A stretch of 64,000 nucleotides of DNA. It comes from Planctomyces sp. GTDB taxonomy: Bacteria; Planctomycetota; Planctomycetia; Planctomycetales; Planctomycetaceae. Position 1 is the first letter of the stretch. Every line of letters begins with the position of its first letter. The notes below the pieces were generated by a model. It was not told where the DNA came from. It saw only the letters and a program-made list of their open reading frames with translations, and did not search any database. The stretch lies in assembly GCA_019636235.1 (NCBI GenBank), contig JAHBXW010000002.1, positions 1-64,000 on the forward strand, written 5' to 3'. The position numbers were made by a program, and so were the translations under genes. This document shows, in pieces, positions 58,201 through 64,000 of this stretch.

Positions 58201-59038
58201 CAAGCTCCCGTCGCTGAAGATGGACCTCGATTTCCTGGACACCTCGGGCTACGCCGTGCTGCCGGTGGTTTCGGCGCCCCTGCCGATGGACGCCGCGGCG
58301 TCCCAGCCGGAAGCACGCCCCTATGCGAACGTCAAAATCGCCGAGACGCTCGACGAGCGGCAGGCGCCGCAGGGGAAACTGGTTCTGGAGGTCAAGGCGA
58401 CGGCTCAGGGACTCGTTCCGCCGCTGGAAGAGCTTGTCGACGTGCGGTCCAGCGACTTTGTCGTCGCTTCGACCGAGGACGAAGGGGTCGCGATTTCGAG
58501 ATTCGACGCGGACAGCACCGAGCCGGCAATCATTTCCGAGCGGACCTGGACGATCACCTACGAGGGGCGGAAGGACCTCGCCGCGCTGCCGACATCGTTC
58601 GCTTTTCCGACCCCCAAAGTGGACACGGCGGAGACGACGTTCCTGCGGTACGAGGACGCGGACCTGAAATCGGTCGATCCCGTCGTCGCGCTCGTGCAGC
58701 AGTATGGAGAGACGCAGAAGCGGTGGCCCTGGTTCCTCGCCGGCGGGGCCTGCCTGGCATTGGCGCTATTCCTGTTCGCCCAGGCGCTGCGTCAGAAGCC
58801 GGCCGCCGGTCCGCTCGCCGCCAGCGCCGTGCCCGAACGGCTCACGCCGTTCACACTGCTGACGCTTCTCCGAAAGATCGAACACAGCAACGGGTTCGAC
58901 TTTCAGACCAAGGAGGAACTGGACGCCAGCATTCGCGCGCTGGAGCGGCGGTATTTCGCTGACCAGAACGGCGAAGCCGAGCCGGACCTGAAGGCGATCG
59001 CGGAGCGTTGGCTGGTCAAAGGGGGTCGCCGCCGCTGA
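55241..59038 (+). CDS. Large exported protein ending the MoxR operon, function unknown
   Basis: A 1265-residue protein with a signal peptide (to about residue 24, ends near GRAEAQ), an Ala/Pro-rich linker (to about 130), a long helical region with repeat-like pattern, a YMYMYGYE stretch near residue 570, and one C-terminal membrane helix (about 1160-1182) before a cytoplasmic tail of about 80 residues. Such large proteins close some planctomycete MoxR operons and may be the client of the MoxR machinery; this is an inference. GTG at 55238 is an alternative start; ATG at 55241 is used with GGAAGGG upstream. Confidence 0.75.
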   Translation: MNRSVVGWAMACASAMATGRAEAQTVPVTTVVTQAPSSGHAAVRMVTSAPSRSPATAVEQAAAAASEASAAAEATPSPRLQLLSQLQYDRRPSSILKEWALPEPGAAGAADRPPAPPLPVLPGPDGTPAAVDPAVVELELKILQRHVTLGRWDAVKRHFARLTADDGRAAYTQMLRSLAIGPMDPQSQQRRNEGIPIEQNLIDLDDLISIVAACPVERDRAIVQQAAPLARLMLQSGVLADTLVARLTEESAREESERVFDLRKSGWLLNAANLNANLEAFLPDFETLLEDQDAEGLILYSQCQSAKFQQDGKPETLERAFQSAQPVVAFEKVSQEHRDQALQIAISLVPRVRKDLGHAWLESTFAGDPQFGMKVLSGLGASAASGLQTHPQSPSDRLQQLRIQKTVVESLLEKQPERAAEWAPMIRILAVVWLKEGETSRTLDRSTSYGPQMRRDIYGNFFYFNDDDGMGMSMAQQQRGVQPITTAEVIDVAPSPAWITKVDVELQPKFNALMAQLLLKVQEEERAFPLIEQLAASHPDLARDLTNEFLRVWTRNHDPNAASASRYTNSYMYMYGYEQRAAAIPLTRSKQERNLRELAAWIPRIRALPISKIDESLFAKAFTTCHSSAEVYRIEAIEEVFGSLNDMDPAILAQLVQQMRSNLQTIWRMPAQQDQAKTQRKQKDIEAEVVRGYGVARKVIEGAIASHPEDWRLALARACVVLDELNYRNELHPSAEFSERRAEAIGAFRAAAELYAKQVPALSEDEQSAAPYEHWFYASLGASDLGLIDHRSTPDLRQPPLIREALLALPGESAEKHIGKFANALFTRMGSIKPACKYTYLKSGFEIVGDAKQAVEARKVFDYYNDLVSEIRLVARIDGSARVGSQESFGVFIDLVHTPEIEREAGGFAKYTQNQNTMSYAYNYGRPLENYRDKFEEAARAALAEHFDVQSVTFQDKDVNARATDQPGWRRTPYAYLLLKARGPQVDKLPSLKMDLDFLDTSGYAVLPVVSAPLPMDAAASQPEARPYANVKIAETLDERQAPQGKLVLEVKATAQGLVPPLEELVDVRSSDFVVASTEDEGVAISRFDADSTEPAIISERTWTITYEGRKDLAALPTSFAFPTPKVDTAETTFLRYEDADLKSVDPVVALVQQYGETQKRWPWFLAGGACLALALFLFAQALRQKPAAGPLAASAVPERLTPFTLLTLLRKIEHSNGFDFQTKEELDASIRALERRYFADQNGEAEPDLKAIAERWLVKGGRRR

Positions 59039-59175
59039 ACGGTTGGGGCCTGGCCGGCGCCGGCAGAGCCACACGCTCACTGGCCGCCTGTACTGGCAGT
59101 TCCCTGCGCGGAGGCACTGCGGTGACTGCGTTGCACGTTCGCTGGGGGCAACCGCCCTCAGGGGGCGATCGACGC

Positions 59176-62100
59176 TCACTCGATCGTCAGCAACAGGTCC
59201 CCCGCCTCGACCTGGCCGCCGGCCTGCACGAGCAGCGAACCGATCGTGCCCGCCCGCTCGGCGTTGATCGTCGTCTGCATCTTCATGGCTTCGATCGTCA
59301 GCAGCTTGTCCCCCTTGGCGACCTGCGCGCCCGGCTCGACGACGATCGTCACGACCATTCCGGGCATCCCGGAGGCGACGTGCGTCGGGTTCGAGGGGTC
59401 GGCCTTTTCGTTCTTCGGAACGCTGGACTCGACCGACAGGTCGTCGACGGTGACGTCCCGGGGCTGGCCGTTGAGTTCGAAGAACACCGACCGGCTGCCG
59501 TCGGCATGGGCGCCGCCTGTCGTCTGGAACCGGATGAACAGCGTCTTGCCCGGCTCGATGTCGACGGAGATTTCCTCCCCCGCCTGCATGCCGGAGAAGA
59601 ACACCGGAGTCGGCAGGACGCTGGTGTCGCCGAACTGCGCCTCATGCGCGGCGAAGTCCTCGAACACCTTGGGGTACAGAATGTACGACAGCACATCCCG
59701 GCGCGGCGGCGTGCGGCCCAGCTTTTCGGCGAGCGTCTCCGCGGCGGCCGCGAAATCGACCGGCGGCAGCGATTCGCCCGGACGCCCGTCGAACGCCGGC
59801 CGCGCCCCCAGGATCCGCTTCTTCACCGCGTCGGGGAACCCGCCGGGGGGCTGCCCCATCGCCCCGGAAATCAGATCGATCACCGATTCCGGCCAGGCGA
59901 GCTCGCGCTGGCTGTTCAGCACGTCGTCGGCGGTCAGGTTGTTGGCCACCATGAACAGCGCCATGTCGCCGACCGATTTCGACGTGGGCGTGACCTTCAC
60001 GATGTCGCCGAACAACTGGTTCACTTCGGCGTACACGCGGCAGACGTCCTGCCAGCGGTCGGCCAGCCCCAGGGCCCGGGCCTGCTCGTACAGGTTCGTG
60101 TACTGCCCCCCCGGCATCTCGTGGTTGTACAGGTCGGCCGTGCCGGGCAGCGTTTCGCTTTCAAACGGCAGATAGAACTGCCGCACGCACCGCCAGTATT
60201 CGGCCGTTTCGTCCATCCGCCGCGAATCCAGCCCCGTTTCCCGGGACTGATGCCGCAGCGCCTCGCAGAGCGTGTTCAGGTTGACCTGCGACGTGCCGCC
60301 CGACATCGGCGCCATGGCCGCGTCGGCGATGTCCAGCCCCACGTCCGCGGCGCGGAGGATCGACGCGGCCTGGATGCCGGCCGTGTCGTGCGTATGGAAG
60401 TGGATCGGCAGCCCGATCTCCTGCTTCAGCGTCTTCACCAGCAGGGCGGCCGCCTCGGGCTTGCACAGCCCGGCCATGTCCTTGATGGCCAGCACATGCG
60501 CGCCCATCTTTTCCAGGGCTTTCGCGAGCTCGACGTAATACTTCAGCGAATATTTCGTCCGCTCGGGATTGGTGATGTCCCCGGAGTAGCAGATCGCCGC
60601 CTCGCAGATGCCCCCCGCTTCGCAGACGGCTTCCATCGCCACCTGCATGTTCGGAATCCAGTTCAGGCAGTCGAACACGCGGAACACGTCCACGCCCTCG
60701 CCGTTCGCGTAGGCCTCCTTCACGAACTCCCGCACGACATTGTCCGGGTAATTCGTGTAGCCGACGGCGTTGGACGCCCGCAGCAGCATCTGAAACAGGA
60801 TGTTCGGGCAGCGCTCCCGCATCTGTTCCAGGCGGTCCCAGGGGCATTCCTTCAGGAACCGCATGCTGGTGTCGAACGTGGCCCCGCCCCACATCTCCAG
60901 CGAAAACAGTTGCGGCAGCAACTGCGAATACGCCTCCGCGACCTGCACCAGGTCATGCGTGCGGAACCGCGTCGCGTGCAGCGACTGGTGCGCGTCGCGG
61001 AACGTGGTGTCGGTGATCAGCAGCGGCTTCTGATCCAGAATCCAGCGGGCGAAGCCTTCCGCCCCGAGTTCGCGGAACACGTCCTTCGTGCCGCGGGGCC
61101 GCGCCGCGCGTGGATCGCATGCCGGCAGCGGCGCGGGCGTCCTGCGGACAATCTCCGGCCGTCCCTTCATCAACGGGTTGCCGTTGACGATCACGCCCCC
61201 CAGGTACGTCAGCAACTTGGTCGCGCGGTCGCGACGGCGGGGGAAGCTGAACAGCTCCGGCGTGTCGTCGATGAACGTCGTCGTGGCGTCCCCGGAGACG
61301 AACTGCTCGTGCTGGACGAGATTGATCAAAAACGGAATGTTTGTTTTGACGCCGCGGATCCGGAACTCCTGCAGGCAGCGGAGCGTGCGGCGGATGGCGT
61401 CCTGAAACCGGCGGCCGCGGGTCGTCACCTTGACCAGCAGCGAATCGTAATAGGGGTGCACCCAGGCGCCGGAGAAAGCCGACCCGCCGTCGAGCCGGAC
61501 GCCCATGCCGCCCGCCGAACGGTAATGCGAGATCCGGCCGTAATCGGGCACGAAGTTGTTCGCCGGGTCCTCGGTCGTCACCCGGCACTGCACGGCGAAG
61601 CCCGTCGTGCGGATCGTCTCCTGCGAGCCGATGCCGATCTCCGGATCGCTCAGCCGATAGCCCTGGGCGATCAGCAACTGGGCCCGGACGATGTCGAACC
61701 CGGTGACTTCCTCGGTGACGGTGTGTTCGACCTGAATCCGGGGGTTGACCTCGATGAAGTAGAACTGGTTCGTGTCCGCGTCGACCAGGAACTCGACGGT
61801 GCCCGCGTTGCGATAGCCCACCTGGCGGCCGATCTTCAGCGCCGCTTCGCAGAGCGCTTCGCGCACCGCGGGATCGAGATTCGGGGCCGGCGCGATCTCG
61901 ACGACTTTCTGATGTCGCCTTTGGACCGAGCAGTCCCGTTCGTACAGGTGCACCAGCGCCCCGTGCTCGTCCCCCAGCAGCTGCACCTCGATGTGCCGCG
62001 CGCGGGTGATGTACTTTTCGATGAAGATGTCGGGGGAGTTGAACGCGACAAGCGATTCCCGGCGGGCCGTCTCGTAGGCGCTGGCGAACTCCTTCTCCGC

Positions 62101-62625
62101 CAGGACGATCCGCATTCCGCGGCCGCCGCCGCCGTGCGCCGCCTTGAGAATCACCGGGAAGCCGAGCTTCTTCGCTTCCCTGAGGCCCTGCTGGGCGTCC
62201 GTGAGGGCCTCCGCGGTGCCCCCCAGGACGGGAACTCCCGCGGCGGTGGCGATGCGCCGCGCGGCCGTCTTGTCGCCGAGCTGCTGGAGATGTTCGACCT
62301 GGGGGCCGACGAACGTGATGCCGGCCTCGAGGCAGGCCTGGGCGAATTCGGGCTTCTCGGACAGGAAGCCGTAGCCGGGATGGATCGCGTCGACGCCATT
62401 TTCCTTCGCGATCGCGATGATCGCGGGGACGGTCATGTAGGACTTCAGCGGTTCGCCGGCCTGGCCCACCTGGTAGGCTTCATCGGCCTTGAACCGGTGC
62501 AGCGCGAAGCGGTCCTCATGGGCGAAAATGGCGACCGTGCGAATCTTGAGTTCCGACGCGCTGCGAAACACGCGGATCGCGATTTCGCTGCGGTTGGCGA
62601 CCAGCAGTTTGTTGATGGCGGGCAT
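59176..62625 (-). CDS. pyc: Pyruvate carboxylase
   Basis: A 1149-residue single-chain biotin enzyme that makes oxaloacetate from pyruvate. It has a biotin-carboxylase domain (LLVANRSEIAIRVFRSA start, GGGGRGMR near 170, EVNPRIQVEHTVTEE), a carboxyltransferase domain (DTTFRDAHQS, KDMAGLCKPEAA, HTHDTAG) and the biotin carboxyl carrier, whose Lys1115 (EAMKMQT) takes the biotin. The length matches known PYC (about 1150). It is convergent with the MoxR operon end at 59038. Confidence 0.97.
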   Translation of the reverse strand: MPAINKLLVANRSEIAIRVFRSASELKIRTVAIFAHEDRFALHRFKADEAYQVGQAGEPLKSYMTVPAIIAIAKENGVDAIHPGYGFLSEKPEFAQACLEAGITFVGPQVEHLQQLGDKTAARRIATAAGVPVLGGTAEALTDAQQGLREAKKLGFPVILKAAHGGGGRGMRIVLAEKEFASAYETARRESLVAFNSPDIFIEKYITRARHIEVQLLGDEHGALVHLYERDCSVQRRHQKVVEIAPAPNLDPAVREALCEAALKIGRQVGYRNAGTVEFLVDADTNQFYFIEVNPRIQVEHTVTEEVTGFDIVRAQLLIAQGYRLSDPEIGIGSQETIRTTGFAVQCRVTTEDPANNFVPDYGRISHYRSAGGMGVRLDGGSAFSGAWVHPYYDSLLVKVTTRGRRFQDAIRRTLRCLQEFRIRGVKTNIPFLINLVQHEQFVSGDATTTFIDDTPELFSFPRRRDRATKLLTYLGGVIVNGNPLMKGRPEIVRRTPAPLPACDPRAARPRGTKDVFRELGAEGFARWILDQKPLLITDTTFRDAHQSLHATRFRTHDLVQVAEAYSQLLPQLFSLEMWGGATFDTSMRFLKECPWDRLEQMRERCPNILFQMLLRASNAVGYTNYPDNVVREFVKEAYANGEGVDVFRVFDCLNWIPNMQVAMEAVCEAGGICEAAICYSGDITNPERTKYSLKYYVELAKALEKMGAHVLAIKDMAGLCKPEAAALLVKTLKQEIGLPIHFHTHDTAGIQAASILRAADVGLDIADAAMAPMSGGTSQVNLNTLCEALRHQSRETGLDSRRMDETAEYWRCVRQFYLPFESETLPGTADLYNHEMPGGQYTNLYEQARALGLADRWQDVCRVYAEVNQLFGDIVKVTPTSKSVGDMALFMVANNLTADDVLNSQRELAWPESVIDLISGAMGQPPGGFPDAVKKRILGARPAFDGRPGESLPPVDFAAAAETLAEKLGRTPPRRDVLSYILYPKVFEDFAAHEAQFGDTSVLPTPVFFSGMQAGEEISVDIEPGKTLFIRFQTTGGAHADGSRSVFFELNGQPRDVTVDDLSVESSVPKNEKADPSNPTHVASGMPGMVVTIVVEPGAQVAKGDKLLTIEAMKMQTTINAERAGTIGSLLVQAGGQVEAGDLLLTIE

Positions 62626-62740
62626 GTCGAGAGTCTGGCGTGCCCCGGCCGATTTTCAAGCGGGTCCGTCACGCCTGGCCCCGAAGTGAGACTGGCTGGC
62701 CGTGCGATTGCGATTCCCGATCGATTCCGCGTCCGGCTCT

Positions 62741-63136
62741 TCACTCCGGTCGAGATCGGATGTGCCAGACGCGCGTCTGCCCGTCATTTGGATGGCAGGT
62801 GAAATACGCTTCGACAGGACCCAGCTGGATCCTGCGGACGTCTTCAGGAATCACGCCGATGCGCTGCCCAAGCATGTTCAATGATGGAACGTCCAGCTGG
62901 CCGGCGAAGACGCGTTGTCCCTTGGAATCGGGAGAGACCCTCAACAGCGACTCGATCTCATTCGGATCGACTGCGCCCGACGATGGGGCATCAGCAGTGC
63001 GAAGCACGATGACGCCGAGCGGCCGCCCGTCCGAACTGGTGACATGTTTGACCTCTGGAATCGTTGTCGTTTCTTTCGGCGCGTAGAAACGCCAGACGAC
63101 ATGGCCAGAAACCCCGGAGCCCTGGCCGCCCATCCC
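62741..63136 (-). CDS. Small hypothetical protein, start uncertain
   Basis: A protein of about 131 residues from ATG at 63136 (AGAGGTGGG upstream); ATG at 63184 is an alternative. The longer in-frame extension would run into the tRNA-Leu gene, so it is excluded. The composition and third-position GC look coding, with LRVSPDSKGQRVFAGQLDVP and VEAYFTCHPNDGQTR stretches. No family is recognised. Coding is likely but not certain. Confidence 0.5.
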   Translation of the reverse strand, partial: GMGGQGSGVSGHVVWRFYAPKETTTIPEVKHVTSSDGRPLGVIVLRTADAPSSGAVDPNEIESLLRVSPDSKGQRVFAGQLDVPSLNMLGQRIGVIPEDVRRIQLGPVEAYFTCHPNDGQTRVWHIRSRPE

Positions 63137-63199
63137 ACCTCTGACTGCGTCAGGGCATGTCAGCCCACTGAGGTCGCGGCGCATCGCCAAATCGACCAG

Positions 63200-63283
<84 letters not shown>

Positions 63284-63501
63284 TGCAAGTGAATCCGCCT
63301 TGTATCGCGCGAACCGAACGCCTGCAAGCGGCCATTCGATTTCACGATCTTTCCCCGTCGCTTCCGCCGCGCGGTCCGCACAATGCCGCCAATCCGCGCG
63401 AACCATCCGGTTCTCCGCTTCCCGACCGCTGACGCAGCTCCATCCGCAGGCTAGACTTAAGCTACACGACGCCCTCCCCGCATGAACCCTCCCGCCTCAT
63501 C

Positions 63502-64000
63502 ATGCCGCGACGTCCCCCGCAGTTCGTTCCCGCCGCGCTCCTCCTGACGCTGGCCTCCCTTGTCGGTGCGGCCGCCCAGGCTGAGGAGGCTTCGCCGTCA
63601 TTCCGTCGCGACGTCATGGCGGTCCTTTCGAAGGCCGGCTGCAACCTGGGGACCTGTCACGGCAACGCCAACGGCAAGGGGGGCTTCAAACTGTCGCTGC
63701 GGGGAGAGGACCCCGCCGCCGACTATCAGGTTCTCACCCGGGACGTCGTCGGCCGCCGAATCAACCCGCTTTCGCCGGAAGACAGCCTGATCCTGCGCAA
63801 GCCCACGCTGCAGATGCCCCATGAGGGGGGCGGCCGCTTTCGGTCCGATTCCCCGGAATTCGCGATCCTCCGCGACTGGATCGCCGCCGGAGGTCGCAAT
63901 GACCGGGACAGCGCGCGGGCGGTCGCCGGTTTGCGGATCGAACCGCGCGAAGCGGTTGTGACCGCGGGGGAAACCGTCTCGCTGCAGGTGTTCGCCGAGG
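63502..64000 (+). CDS. Planctomycete cytochrome (DUF1549/DUF1553 type), 5' part
   Basis: The first 166 residues of an exported protein that continues past the right edge. Signal peptide (about 1-28), then a heme-like SKAGCNLGTCHG in which the cysteines are four residues apart (C48 and C53, His54: CX4CH instead of CX2CH), followed by GKGGFKLSLRGEDP and ILRDWIAAGG, both typical of planctomycete PSCyt1-type domains. A downstream segment (RIEPREAVVTAGETVSLQV) looks like a bacterial Ig-like or BIG2 domain. The ATG at 63502 is used. Confidence 0.85.
   Translation, partial: MPRRPPQFVPAALLLTLASLVGAAAQAEEASPSFRRDVMAVLSKAGCNLGTCHGNANGKGGFKLSLRGEDPAADYQVLTRDVVGRRINPLSPEDSLILRKPTLQMPHEGGGRFRSDSPEFAILRDWIAAGGRNDRDSARAVAGLRIEPREAVVTAGETVSLQVFAE

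Overview
The window is high-GC bacterial DNA from a planctomycete (order Planctomycetales or a close relative; genus not determined). The family content supports this: a DUF1559 pseudopilin-like protein with a small lipoprotein, a DUF1501 Tat protein, a ThuA/PVC-type dehydrogenase/cytochrome fusion, the start of a planctomycete cytochrome (DUF1549/DUF1553 type), VWA and DUF58 proteins, and a tetrahydromethanopterin formyltransferase. Genes are dense, on both strands, often overlapping by 4-14 bases, and mostly single genes or short operons.

Left edge (1-2117): the 5' part of a DNA phosphorothioation gene (dndC) runs off the left end. It is separated from a tRNA-Ser(GGA) gene by a block of hairpin-forming planctomycete repeats, which looks like the edge of a defence island. 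From 2118 to 12462 lie a CE15 glucuronoyl esterase, an MscS channel, two 179-bp direct repeats, an RNase Z-like hydrolase, a CDGSH / ClpP-like / sialidase-like / isochorismatase-like run, and a minus-strand efp-ftr pair facing an EpmB-type lysine 2,3-aminomutase. The EF-P has Lys34, the residue that EpmA/EpmB modify.

From 12542 to 25807 all genes are on the minus strand: a flagellar block (flhA-flhF-fliA, without flhG), moeA with two small coupled genes, an SDR oxidoreductase, a 1479-residue ThuA/PVC dehydrogenase/HEAT/cytochrome c protein, and a DUF58 protein. MurJ, a large VWA membrane protein, DinB, DUF1501, and the lipoprotein/DUF1559 pair follow. From 34387 to 45154 the plus strand carries housekeeping genes: a Rep/UvrD helicase, tsaB, a LarA-family protein, an exported EEP-family hydrolase, thiC, truB and pabB, with small membrane proteins between them.

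From 45193 to the end: a divergent GH32-like exported enzyme whose acid/base position is changed; an orphan NtrC-type regulator with an intact GAFTGA loop; a seven-gene MoxR / DUF58 / VWA operon that ends in a Cys-rich protein and a 1265-residue exported protein; pyruvate carboxylase; tRNA-Leu(GAG); and the start of a planctomycete cytochrome gene.

Functions are assigned from motifs and remembered family features, without database searches. Coordinates of chosen starts rest on in-frame start codons, Shine-Dalgarno-like sequences and expected family lengths.
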